From Ferruginibacter lapsinanis (GTDB taxonomy: Bacteria > Bacteroidota > Bacteroidia > Chitinophagales > Chitinophagaceae), in NCBI RefSeq assembly GCF_020783315.1, contig NZ_CP086063.1:1054001-1118000 (forward strand): DNA of 64,000 bases, in the 5' to 3' direction. The position numbers were made by a program, and so were the translations under genes. Below, piece by piece: positions 28,027 through 36,069 of this stretch (its first letter is position 1; each line of letters starts with the position of its first letter). Under the pieces are notes generated by a model. It was not told where the DNA came from. It did no database searches and saw nothing but the letters and a program-made list of their open reading frames with translations.

Positions 28027-28058
28027 GAAGCCTAACTTTATAGTAGAAATCAATTGCC

Positions 28059-30110
28059 ATGCTTTTCGATAAAAAAAATCTTTCCGATCAGGAACTTATT
28101 AGTTTGTATCAAGATCTTCTTCTCCCCAGAATGATCGAAGAAAAAATGCTCGTGCTGTTAAGACAAGGAAAGATATCCAAATGGTTCAGCGGCATCGGGC
28201 AGGAAGCCATCGCCGTTGGCGTAACAGCAGCATTGCAGCAAGACGAATGGATCTTCCCCATGCATAGAAACCTCGGGGTATTCACCGGAAGAAAAATGCC
28301 GCTCCATAAATTATTCAAACAATGGCAGGGCCACAAAGACGGCTATAGCAAAGGCAGAGAAAGAAGTTTTCACTTTGGCAGTAAAGAACATTGTGTGTGT
28401 GGAATGATATCACATCTCGGTCCACAGTTAGCCATAGCAGATGGTGTAGCGCTGGCATATAAATTAAAACATCAGAACAAAGTATCCGTAGCCTTCACCG
28501 GCGAGGGCGGCACCAGTGAAGGCGATTTTCACGAAGCATTGAATGTAGCAGCTGTGTGGGATCTCCCCGTAATATTTATTATAGAAAATAACGGTTACGG
28601 ATTAAGCACACCTGTAGATGAACAATTCCGTTGTTTCAGTCTGGCCGACAAAGCCAAGGGTTATGGTATGGAAGGCATCCGCATTGATGGCAATAATATT
28701 TTAGAAGTGTACGACACCATCAAAGGTGTAAGAGAGTACTGCATCAAAAATCAAAAACCATATTTAATAGAGTGCATGACCTTTCGTATGCGTGGGCACG
28801 AAGAAGCCAGCGGCACCAAATACATACCGCAGGAGTTGTTCACTCTTTGGGAAAAGAAAGACCCTATCAACAATTACGAAAACTATTTAATAGGGCAAGG
28901 TCTCTTAACACAACAATCGGCAACCGATATACGCAATGAGTTAAAAGAATACATTGATGAAGAGATAAGGCTCGGCGAACTGTCGGCACCCATCACTCCC
29001 GATACCGAAGAAGAGCTCAATGATATTTATGCTCCGGTTGAAATCAGCAATAAGGAATCAGCAATAAAGAATAAGAAAGTGGGGCGGTTTGCAGAACCGC
29101 AACACCCAACTTCAATTGCAGAAAGTCACGACCTAAACAAAATCGTAAATGAAAAACGTTTTGTCGATGCAATATCCGACGCATTAAAACAATCCATGCA
29201 ACTCCACCCCAACCTCATTCTTATGGGGCAGGATATTGCAGAATACGGCGGTGCCTTTAAGATCACAGAAGGTTTTTTGCAGCAGTTTGGCAAAGAAAGA
29301 GTACGCAACACACCCATCTGCGAAAGCGCCATTGTAGGAGCCGCACTCGGCTTAAGCCTGGAAGGCTATAAAGCCGTCATGGAAATGCAGTTTGCAGATT
29401 TTGTAACGGTAGGCTTCAACCAGATCATCAATAATCTTGCAAAAATATATTACCGCTGGGGACAAAATGCCGATGTGGTCATCCGCATGCCAACAGGCGG
29501 CGGCGTAGGCGCAGGGCCTTTTCACAGCCAGAGCAACGAAGCATGGTTTGTGCATACACCCGGGTTAAAAGTGGTGTACCCCAGCACCCCCGAAGATGCC
29601 AAAGGATTATTGATAGCCGCTATCAACGATCCCAACCCCGTGTTGTACTTTGAGCACAAAGCGTTGTACCGCAGCGTTAGTGGCCAGGTACCCACCGATT
29701 ATTACGAAACCGAAATTGGCAAAGCCCGTACAGTAGACGAAGGCGACGACCTCACCATCATCACCTATGGCGCCGGTGTGCATTGGGCAATGGATTATTC
29801 TGCCAGGCGCCCCAACACCAGCATAGAGATACTCGACCTCCGCACTTTATTACCGCTCGATTACGATGCCATTAAAAAAGCAGTATGTAAAACCGGCAAA
29901 GTACTCATCCTCCACGAAGACACCCTCATCGGTGGCATCGGTGGAGAAATAGCCGCATGGATCTCCGAAAATTGTTTTGCTCACCTCGACGCACCCGTGA
30001 TGCGTTGCGCCTCTCTCGACACACCCATCCCTTTTAATATAGAATTGGAAAAGAATTTTATGGCGTATAGCAGGTTGGAAGAAACGGTGGAGCGGTTGTT
30101 GAATTATTGA
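28059..30110 (+). CDS. Fused alpha-beta E1 component of a 2-oxoacid dehydrogenase
   Basis: 683 aa. The alpha half (about 1-330) has the thiamine diphosphate motif GEGGTSEGDFHEAL near residues 148-161 ending in ENN. The beta half (about 365-683) has GQDIAEYGGAFKITEG, TPICESAIVGAALGLSLEGYKAV and YFEHKALYR, as in E1 beta. It decarboxylates branched-chain or pyruvate-type 2-oxoacids and passes the acyl group to E2 lipoate. Fused forms are known in Bacteroidota. E2 and E3 are not nearby. The linker (about 325-360) contains a repeated ATCAGCAATAA and a small palindrome. Codons look more C-rich than in neighbouring genes. Confidence 0.88.
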   Translation: MLFDKKNLSDQELISLYQDLLLPRMIEEKMLVLLRQGKISKWFSGIGQEAIAVGVTAALQQDEWIFPMHRNLGVFTGRKMPLHKLFKQWQGHKDGYSKGRERSFHFGSKEHCVCGMISHLGPQLAIADGVALAYKLKHQNKVSVAFTGEGGTSEGDFHEALNVAAVWDLPVIFIIENNGYGLSTPVDEQFRCFSLADKAKGYGMEGIRIDGNNILEVYDTIKGVREYCIKNQKPYLIECMTFRMRGHEEASGTKYIPQELFTLWEKKDPINNYENYLIGQGLLTQQSATDIRNELKEYIDEEIRLGELSAPITPDTEEELNDIYAPVEISNKESAIKNKKVGRFAEPQHPTSIAESHDLNKIVNEKRFVDAISDALKQSMQLHPNLILMGQDIAEYGGAFKITEGFLQQFGKERVRNTPICESAIVGAALGLSLEGYKAVMEMQFADFVTVGFNQIINNLAKIYYRWGQNADVVIRMPTGGGVGAGPFHSQSNEAWFVHTPGLKVVYPSTPEDAKGLLIAAINDPNPVLYFEHKALYRSVSGQVPTDYYETEIGKARTVDEGDDLTIITYGAGVHWAMDYSARRPNTSIEILDLRTLLPLDYDAIKKAVCKTGKVLILHEDTLIGGIGGEIAAWISENCFAHLDAPVMRCASLDTPIPFNIELEKNFMAYSRLEETVERLLNY

Positions 30111-30141
30111 TAAGCCAACACTAACAATTCGAATACGCCGC

Positions 30142-30235
30142 TGTCTGGTCTCCGACCAACAGCGCAAGTATAACTAATAGTATTTTATAAATGAAGAATG
30201 GGCTACTGGTTCCCGTTGGTCAGGAGACCAGACGG
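30142..30235. repeat. Inverted repeat around GGTCTCC motifs
   Basis: TGTCTGGTCTCCGACCAACA (30142-30161) and a near reverse complement at 30214-30235 flank 52 bases. Each arm is itself partly palindromic (GGTC...GACC), like a REP-type unit. Confidence 0.55.
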
Positions 30236-30365
30236 GGGCGGTCTGAATGGGGAATGGTTTATATTTGGAAGAAGTAAGAAAAGCTACAACAGCAAAGGAA
30301 CACCTACAGAGGCGAAGGAAAGTAGAACGATTGAGAATATTTTAGGTGGAACTAGAGTAGAAAAA

Positions 30366-30530
30366 ATGCCCTGGTGGTTATTGGGCATTGTATGGTCGGT
30401 GTTGTTGATGCTATTGATACTAAGCCAGGAAAGCAGCAGCTCGTTTATTTATTTTCAGTTTTAGTTAGCGGGGCTGTTGGCGGCACTGTGGGGTATCCGC
30501 TCTATCGGGCAGCCGATGAGCAATAAAACG
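30366..30530 (+). pseudogene. Possible broken small membrane protein
   Basis: From the ATG at 30366 (MPWWLLGIVWSVLLMLLIL) a hydrophobic peptide runs to a TAG at 30462-30464. The same frame then continues LAGLLAALWGIRSIGQPMSNK to another stop near 30530. Either a very short membrane protein or the remnant of one with an in-frame stop. Not recognised as a family; support is weak. Confidence 0.2.
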
Positions 30531-30670
30531 TTTTTCAACTTTTATTATATAGTATGATAACGCACCAAAGTTTTTATTGATGCTATAAACAATACAAAAT
30601 GTATAATACTAAAAGGCAGTTTTTTAAGTAAATATATTTTTTAACTCCAGTACATAATATCATATATTTA

Positions 30671-30678
30671 TATTTTTG
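30671..30678 (+). promoter_or_regulatory. -7 box of an unknown gene
   Basis: TATTTTTG, exact TAnnTTTG, 26 bases before the ATG at 30705; no TTG at the proper distance. Confidence 0.35.
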
Positions 30679-30704
30679 GCGCAACTAAAAACAGCCAACA
30701 TTCA

Positions 30705-31229
30705 ATGTGGAAAGAAATACTTACTACTTATTGGAGCCAAGTGACTTTGCTTTTATTAGCTATTGGCTACTTAATTAAACGAATTTTTGACGATAGGTCA
30801 AAAAAAGCAGAAATAAACCACTCGGTATATCAACAAAATAGAATATCAGCGCTGACAAACTTCTTTCGTAATTATGCAGCAGTGGAGCTTATGTGGAAAC
30901 AAATTCATATTTGGGCTATTGTTCAAAATAAACTCTCAGCAGAAGAAATCGACAAATATATTTGGCCTTCAATAAACTCACTAAAGACATCGGTGATTGA
31001 ATTAAAGCTTTATTTCGAAAAAAATGACCATGACTTGTTTGAATTAATTTTAGAGAACATCTTAGATATTAATCAGGAAATGTCCTTGATATTTTTTCAG
31101 CCAAATTTAGATCAGACTTTGGTCCAGAGGACAAATAAATTCATTTTTTACAGAGACGATATGTTTCAGAAAAACAATAAAATACTGACCGACGTTACAG
31201 ATAAAATACGAAAACTATTTTCGAACTAA
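30705..31229 (+). CDS. Unknown membrane-anchored protein
   Basis: 174 aa, not recognised. One membrane helix near residues 10-24 is followed by RIFDDRSKKAEINHSVYQQNRI and a helical cytoplasmic domain with conserved-looking Trp and Phe residues (LTNFFRNYAAVELMWKQIHIW). This N-terminal-helix plus long helical domain layout recurs in the next gene (31278-31952), and the two probably form one unit. AT-rich codon use and position among repeats suggest acquired DNA. Confidence 0.55.
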   Translation: MWKEILTTYWSQVTLLLLAIGYLIKRIFDDRSKKAEINHSVYQQNRISALTNFFRNYAAVELMWKQIHIWAIVQNKLSAEEIDKYIWPSINSLKTSVIELKLYFEKNDHDLFELILENILDINQEMSLIFFQPNLDQTLVQRTNKFIFYRDDMFQKNNKILTDVTDKIRKLFSN

Positions 31230-31277
31230 CTATGTGCTTAACAAGCAGAAATGCTTAACTGTTAGCAGCAATTTTTT

Positions 31278-31952
31278 ATGAAAAGAATACTCTTAATAAT
31301 CTCATTTTTTTTGATTGTAAATTCATTATTTGCTCAAAAAAATACTGATAGCCTTTTGAATACCCTCAATTCAAAAATTGATGCAGTGCAATCAGAAATT
31401 AAAACTCATAAGCTCGAATTAGTTCTGCAAGATCAAGATAAGCAGGATAAACGAAAGCCATGGATTGAAAAAAATGGTCCTTGGCTTATTGCATTGGTTG
31501 TTGGCCTTCTGACAATATTAGCAAACGTCATAATAAATCGAAAACAACAAATAGCTCAATTAAGAGTAACACTCAAATCAAAAAATAGACAAGAGTGGAT
31601 TAATGAACTGCGAAATTGCATCACAGAATTCACAACTCAATGCAAAATGATAAATATAGAATTTCAGGATAAACAATCAGTTGAAGGCAAGAAAAAGCCA
31701 ATGCATGAAAAAATTACTTTCAACAGAACCAAATTGGTTCTTCTTCTAAATCCGAATAAAAATGAACATAAACCGCTACTTATTGCAATAGGTGAGCTAC
31801 TAAAAATTCTCGATGCTCATTTACTCAATAGTAAACAAAAAATAGACAATTTTGACAATCTTGACTTTATGGAGAGAACAAACAAAGTTATCGAATTAGG
31901 GACTGAGTTATCTTATTACGAATGGCAAAGAATGCAAAAGTTAGAAAAATAA
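31278..31952 (+). CDS. Unknown two-helix membrane protein
   Basis: 224 aa, not recognised as a named family. A signal-like helix (about 1-19, ending LFAQ) is followed by a short periplasmic coiled-coil stretch with KIDAVQSEIKTHKLELVL, a membrane helix near 68-88, then a cytoplasmic part starting LKSKNRQEWINELRNCITEF. A basic RQEWIN-LR segment right after a membrane helix is seen in many unclassified bacterial membrane proteins. The stop codon is five bases from the R2 repeat copy 1. Confidence 0.55.
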   Translation: MKRILLIISFFLIVNSLFAQKNTDSLLNTLNSKIDAVQSEIKTHKLELVLQDQDKQDKRKPWIEKNGPWLIALVVGLLTILANVIINRKQQIAQLRVTLKSKNRQEWINELRNCITEFTTQCKMINIEFQDKQSVEGKKKPMHEKITFNRTKLVLLLNPNKNEHKPLLIAIGELLKILDAHLLNSKQKIDNFDNLDFMERTNKVIELGTELSYYEWQRMQKLEK

Positions 31953-31956
31953 AATT

Positions 31957-32041
31957 TCCTCCTTATTGGCCCAAGCTTCTCAAACTTAAAATTTCTTGGC
32001 GCAAGCATCAGCTTGTGCCCGAATTTAAAGCACTAACTATT
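31957..32041 (+). repeat. R2 repeat, copy 1
   Basis: About 85 bases starting right after a stop codon. Key pieces: GGCCCAAGC, TTTCTTGGCGCAAGC, GCTTGTGCCCGAATTTAAAG and CACTAACTATT. GGCGCAAGC pairs with GCTTGTGCC (one G-T pair) around a 4-base loop. No T tract follows. Confidence 0.75.
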
Positions 32042-32060
32042 CTACTAAAAATATTTAGAT

Positions 32061-32522
32061 ATGACTATAGAGGAAATGTTTCATGATTATAACAGCATTT
32101 GTAAAATGAAATCTCCATTAAAGATAAAATCTGGAATGCTAACACAACTTTTTAGAATGGACGAACATCGTTGGCGGGTAGTTGGTATAACAGCAAACGC
32201 TCTAAAAGTATTTCACAATCACAAGTATAAAAGAGAAGTTAGAATCGGAATTAATAGATCTCATGTCTATGAAAGAAATAAAATATATGCTCAAATGTTG
32301 TCGGCAAAATTTGAAAACTCTAAAGATTGGTGGGATTTTTATCATAAACATGATGAAACAATATTAGCTACTTCTTCAGAAAATAATACAGGTAATTTTT
32401 CAAAAATATATCGCATTAATTATGATAAATTACAGTTATTCAAAAGTCGCGGCTTTAGCTGGAGGCATAATAAACCTGAAAGAGATTTTCTTGAAAAATT
32501 GTATAATAAATACTTTTTATAA
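32061..32522 (+). CDS. Unknown 153-aa protein
   Basis: Not recognised. Soluble, basic, without signal or membrane helix. Notable are FRMDEHRWRVVGITANALKVF (about 31-51), INRSHVYERNKIYAQML (about 64-80) and TILATSSENNTGNFSKIY (about 100-117), whose His, Arg and Asn pattern looks conserved enough to be functional. Three bases before the next small gene, so the two are probably co-transcribed. They sit alone between R2 copies 1 and 2, like a cassette. Confidence 0.5.
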   Translation: MTIEEMFHDYNSICKMKSPLKIKSGMLTQLFRMDEHRWRVVGITANALKVFHNHKYKREVRIGINRSHVYERNKIYAQMLSAKFENSKDWWDFYHKHDETILATSSENNTGNFSKIYRINYDKLQLFKSRGFSWRHNKPERDFLEKLYNKYFL

Positions 32523-32525
32523 ATT

Positions 32526-32786
32526 ATGACTTTTAAAAATTTACAGAATCTTGAAATATTTAACAGCTTTTTTGAAAAGTATGGAGACAAGATAAATTGC
32601 TTATTGGATGCAAATGATCAAACCGAAATTTTGGTTATTGATTCAACTCATTCTTCTAATGCTGTGATAACTGCAATAAAAAGAATGCCACCGTGGATAC
32701 CTGCAAATCAAAATGGTCGGGCAGTAGAAAGCATTAAGGAAATTATTGTGAACTTTGATATTGAGGGAGTCAATATTTCTAAATAA
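32526..32786 (+). CDS. Stand-alone TonB C-terminal-like domain
   Basis: 86 aa. The second half, AVITAIKRMPPWIPANQNG followed by RAVESIKEIIVNFDIEG, aligns with the C-terminal domain of TonB (pattern A-x-V-x-x-MPxWxPxxxNGxxV...IxF). There is no membrane anchor, no Pro-rich spacer and no signal peptide, so it cannot transduce energy in the usual way. It may be a cytoplasmic remnant or a re-used binding domain. Follows the unknown gene at 32061 by three bases. Confidence 0.5.
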   Translation: MTFKNLQNLEIFNSFFEKYGDKINCLLDANDQTEILVIDSTHSSNAVITAIKRMPPWIPANQNGRAVESIKEIIVNFDIEGVNISK

Positions 32787-32801
32787 CAAATTAAGTAGAC
32801 T

Positions 32802-32886
32802 TTCTTCCCCTCATTGGTCCAAGCATGCAACAAAATTAAAATCTCTTGGTACAAGCATCCGCTTGTGCCGAATTTAAAGCACAACC
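32802..32886 (+). repeat. R2 repeat, copy 2
   Basis: Homologous to copy 1 and closest to copy 3 (shared GGTCCAAGCATGCAAC-type start). Stem GGTACAAGC/GCTTGTGCC. Starts 15 bases after the stop of the TonB-like gene. Confidence 0.75.
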
Positions 32887-32982
32887 AAGGAATAGATATA
32901 ACACTCAATACCTATTAAACTTCTCTAGACTATTGCTATCTGAGTATTCTTTTATACCTTATATTTATTAATTGTTTTACCA

Positions 32983-35316
32983 TTGTTATTAACTGCAAAC
33001 TATATCTTGATCCTGCAACGTATCATCATTTGTATACTGATCAATATAGTTGTATCAACCGGTTTTGTAAAAGGACAAACATCAGATCTATCAAACAAAA
33101 CTGTTTTTAAGGGAGAATATCCCCTTACAAGTAATTTCCGAGGCAATCATAATACAGAAACTTCTTACGCAGACTTTGTAAAAACGATTACAAAAGCCGG
33201 CAGACATATTCCCGACCTTATTGATCTGAATATTTTTTACGACACGTTAAATATCGGCTGGGCAAATCAAATGGCACATGATTATCCCGACAGGTTGTTT
33301 TTACAAGTAAGGCAAGCCAATGGCGGTATACCTCGTTTGTACGAGCCTTGGCCTTCTTCAATTGACAGGATCTGCGGACTTCCTGTTTCCTTTCCCGGCC
33401 ATTGGATAGTAAAGCCTTATACCATGCTTACATCCAACATAACGTTAACCGATACCCTGATTACAGTTCAATCAATAAAAGGTTTTACAATTGGTAATTA
33501 TATGCCTGCTTGGCCCGATGGTTGTCCTGCATTGATCGTTGAAACAGATGCTATAGGTAATAAAAACTGGAATCATTATGAGTATGTATGGGTAACCGCG
33601 GTAAATGGAAATAAACTAACGGTTACCCGAGCCTACAGAGACAGCCCTTTACCCACCGCTTTCACAAGTGGTTTTGCTGAAGTAGCCCCTATACTTGTTG
33701 ATTATACCTGGAACTCTCCACCCGTTTGGTATATCAATATGTCTCCAACTTGTCCGCAAGATGCAAATGGTAAAACAGCATCGCAGGTTTTGCAGGATGA
33801 TCTGTATGCAAGATTCGGACCCGGCGGTCCTCTGAATAACTTTTCTGGAGTAGATTATGCTTCTGGTCCTTTTACAGATCCTCCCGATAGTGTTGATTAT
33901 AATTGGGATGGAATCGTGGATGCACCAGGTGAATATATTACCGGCACCAATACTTTTTTATCCAATGCAAGGAATTTGTTTGGCAATAATTTTCTCTTTC
34001 TTACCGGCAATAATAATATCAATTATATAAATGGTTTTAATGGGTTGAACAATGAAGGGCTTGTACAGCCGGATGATCCGTGGAGAAGGATAACCAATGC
34101 GTTGAATGAAGATATATACTGGCTTAACAATGCAGACTCTCCTCGTATTATAGAAGAAACTTTAAGGATACAAGATGATAGTTTTGCCAATGTAAGCAAC
34201 GCAGCAAAATGGGTACAGTTAACACGTATGGGCAATGGTTATGCTACCTGCCTCGGCTCATGCGCTGCACTAAAAGATAAGATATTTACCAATGCTACTA
34301 CAGATACCAATGTAGTTAAACTTACATGGGCAGAGTTATTCAAAGGCACAGAAGATGTAGAACATTGGTTGGGCAAACCAACATCTCCGCCTATTCATGT
34401 AGCGTCTACTACCACCAATCTTTTAGGAGATTCTGTAAACGACTGGAGTCATATGCTGCAGAAATTGAATTTTAAAAATGGAACAATGGCAATAGAAGGA
34501 AATGAATTGGTATTAACGCCTAATAACAATGTAAACCATACCTTGTCTATGTCGGTGAATCTTACACAGCATAAAGATCTGACTGTGTTATTTGATGTAA
34601 GATCAGGAGGTAATCAAATGATAAATATCATCAACAATGCTACCTTGTCATTATCCTATCAAACAGGAGCTGATGCAACTACTTATTATTCAAACAAAGG
34701 GTATACAGCAAAAGAATTTTACTGGCGTGGGCTCGATTCTTCTTCTAACAACTGCACCATTAGTTTTAATTTTAAAGGAACAGATCCGATACGATTTCGT
34801 TCTTTAAGTGTCCATGAAGTTCCCGATGCAATGGCACGTTCATTCGAACATGGAGTAGTATTAGTAAACCCCGGTATGGAGGAGATGGCATTTGACCTGC
34901 ACCGGCTTTTTGGAACAAATAATACTTACAAAAGATTAAGTTCGCCAACAGTAACAGTGTCACCTCAATGGCAGCAACAATACCAACAAACACTTGAACT
35001 AAATAGCGGCGCAACAATTGCCACCCCATCACATGTGGTTGTTCCGGAACTGAATGCATTGTTCCTTATTAGTCAACCTGTGCTTTGTCCGGATACCAAT
35101 GCATGGATCGGTGTAGCAGATACTGCATGGGAAAATCCGTCGAATTGGGCTTGTGGTATAATACCTGATTCAACAACTGTTGTAAATATCAATTTTGGAG
35201 TACCAAACTATCCTACAATAAGTTCAAATGCATTTTGTAAAACCATAAACATAACTCCCGGGGCAACAATAACTATTAAGTCGGGGTTTAATTTAAATGT
35301 AATGGGCAAACAGTAA
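32983..35316 (+). CDS. Large exported protein, possible glycoside hydrolase-like
   Basis: 777 aa from a TTG (no ATG fits). A hydrophobic signal-like helix (about 8-28) ends near VKGQ. The middle has NHNTETSYADFVKTITKAG, AGRHIPDLIDLNIFYD, two Asp-rich segments and SFEHGVVLVNPGMEE, which resembles the end of a putative glycosyl hydrolase-like barrel (weak, by eye). The C terminus (about 700-777) is an all-beta module with WENPSNWACGIIPD and GATITIKSG, shared with the 40593-41333 protein. Exported and probably on the surface. Six bases after the stop comes R2 copy 3. Confidence 0.55.
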   Translation: MLLTANYILILQRIIICILINIVVSTGFVKGQTSDLSNKTVFKGEYPLTSNFRGNHNTETSYADFVKTITKAGRHIPDLIDLNIFYDTLNIGWANQMAHDYPDRLFLQVRQANGGIPRLYEPWPSSIDRICGLPVSFPGHWIVKPYTMLTSNITLTDTLITVQSIKGFTIGNYMPAWPDGCPALIVETDAIGNKNWNHYEYVWVTAVNGNKLTVTRAYRDSPLPTAFTSGFAEVAPILVDYTWNSPPVWYINMSPTCPQDANGKTASQVLQDDLYARFGPGGPLNNFSGVDYASGPFTDPPDSVDYNWDGIVDAPGEYITGTNTFLSNARNLFGNNFLFLTGNNNINYINGFNGLNNEGLVQPDDPWRRITNALNEDIYWLNNADSPRIIEETLRIQDDSFANVSNAAKWVQLTRMGNGYATCLGSCAALKDKIFTNATTDTNVVKLTWAELFKGTEDVEHWLGKPTSPPIHVASTTTNLLGDSVNDWSHMLQKLNFKNGTMAIEGNELVLTPNNNVNHTLSMSVNLTQHKDLTVLFDVRSGGNQMINIINNATLSLSYQTGADATTYYSNKGYTAKEFYWRGLDSSSNNCTISFNFKGTDPIRFRSLSVHEVPDAMARSFEHGVVLVNPGMEEMAFDLHRLFGTNNTYKRLSSPTVTVSPQWQQQYQQTLELNSGATIATPSHVVVPELNALFLISQPVLCPDTNAWIGVADTAWENPSNWACGIIPDSTTVVNINFGVPNYPTISSNAFCKTINITPGATITIKSGFNLNVMGKQ

Positions 35317-35321
35317 TTGTA

Positions 35322-35410
35322 TTTTTTATTCTATTAGACCAAGCATGCAACGAAAATAAAATCTCTTGGCGCAAGCATCCGCTTGTGCCCGAATTTAAAT
35401 TGCTAACTAT
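35322..35410 (+). repeat. R2 repeat, copy 3
   Basis: Near-identical to copy 2 over CCAAGCATGCAAC and AAATCTCTTGG, with stem GGCGCAAGC/GCTTGTGCC. It ends TTGCTAACTATT and begins six bases after the stop of the large exported protein. Confidence 0.75.
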
Positions 35411-35427
35411 TATCCCGAACAAGCCAT

Positions 35428-35658
35428 TTCACTTTAATCAAAGTAGTTTTCACTTTGATCACCTTCCTTTTCACTTTGATCATCATCAACCTCACTACTC
35501 ACATCATCATTTTCATTACTATCAATGACAACATCACTTCTATCCCCGTCCATTTCATTACTCCAAAAATATTTTTCATTACAAGCAACCGCCACCTCAC
35601 TTTTAGCGACTAAGTTTTTAATACTCACAACGTAATCATCATTATAATCATAGTTGTT
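35428..35658. repeat. 21-bp tandem array, eleven units
   Basis: Units start at 35428, 35449, 35470, 35491, 35512, 35533, 35554, 35575, 35596, 35617 and 35638, exactly 21 bases apart. The first 12 bases follow TTCAYTWCTATC (weaker in the units at 35617 and 35638); the last nine differ in every unit. The array ends on the base before the XRE gene ATG. On the other strand the unit is in frame as seven codons (xxxDxSE). Either an operator array or a repeat-peptide gene. Confidence 0.85.
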
Positions 35659-36012
35659 ATGCTAACACTCAACCTGGCCCCCATATTTAAAGCAAGAGGA
35701 ATAGATAGACCATACAGCACCTTAGTAAAAGCCGGCATCTCAAGAATGTCTGCCGGAAAAATCCTCAATGGCACCACCCGTGTTTTCCGTTTAGATCACA
35801 TCGAGATCATTTGCACCATCCTCCACTGCGAACCAAACGACCTCCTTCAATGGAAACCCTCAGGCCAGACCAATTCCACCACTCATCCACTAAATAATCT
35901 CAAACAAACCAACATATCTTACAACCTCAAACAAACCCTTGCCACCATTCCTTTAAAACAATTAAAGGAATTTGATAACATCATTGCCAAACAAACTGAA
36001 GAAAATTCGTAA
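35659..36012 (+). CDS. Small XRE/Cro-C1-type transcriptional regulator
   Basis: 117 aa. The helix-turn-helix covers about residues 1-66: STLVKAGISRMSAGKILNG is the recognition region and IEIICTILHCEPNDLLQW the closing helix, as in short Cro/C1 proteins. The last 50 residues are Thr/Asn/Gln-rich and probably flexible. The 21-bp array directly abuts the ATG, so translation signals lie inside the array and the regulator may bind it and control itself (inference). Flanked by R2 copy 3 upstream and R1 copy A downstream. Confidence 0.75.
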   Translation: MLTLNLAPIFKARGIDRPYSTLVKAGISRMSAGKILNGTTRVFRLDHIEIICTILHCEPNDLLQWKPSGQTNSTTHPLNNLKQTNISYNLKQTLATIPLKQLKEFDNIIAKQTEENS

Positions 36013-36069
36013 CTAAAGCACTTTCCAATCCTTAATAATTCAACCCGAAAAAGTAAACTGTAACAATCC

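Larger units (their letters stand above)
27325..28058. other. 734-base gene-free repeat nest
   Basis: No credible gene. It holds, in order: R1 copy C (leftward), an imperfect palindrome of about 105 bases, a broken R1 copy D (leftward), a 181-base bulged palindrome and the tail of an R1 copy E (rightward). Each is listed separately. The dehydrogenase E1 gene starts just after copy E. Confidence 0.75.
30111..30704. other. Gene-poor stretch with an inverted repeat
   Basis: 594 bases with no convincing gene. It contains the inverted repeat listed at 30142-30235 and a possible broken membrane-peptide frame at 30366-30530. The last 200 bases are AT-rich and carry a -7 box for the next gene. Confidence 0.5.

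Noticed and set aside
30198..30464. 88-aa ORF taken at full length
   Set aside because: Its first 55 codons run through one arm of an inverted repeat and show no protein-like pattern; only the hydrophobic end is of possible interest.
35428..35658. CRISPR array
   Set aside because: The unit is only 21 bp with a 12-bp core and a 9-bp variable part, far below CRISPR repeat and spacer sizes, and there are no cas genes.
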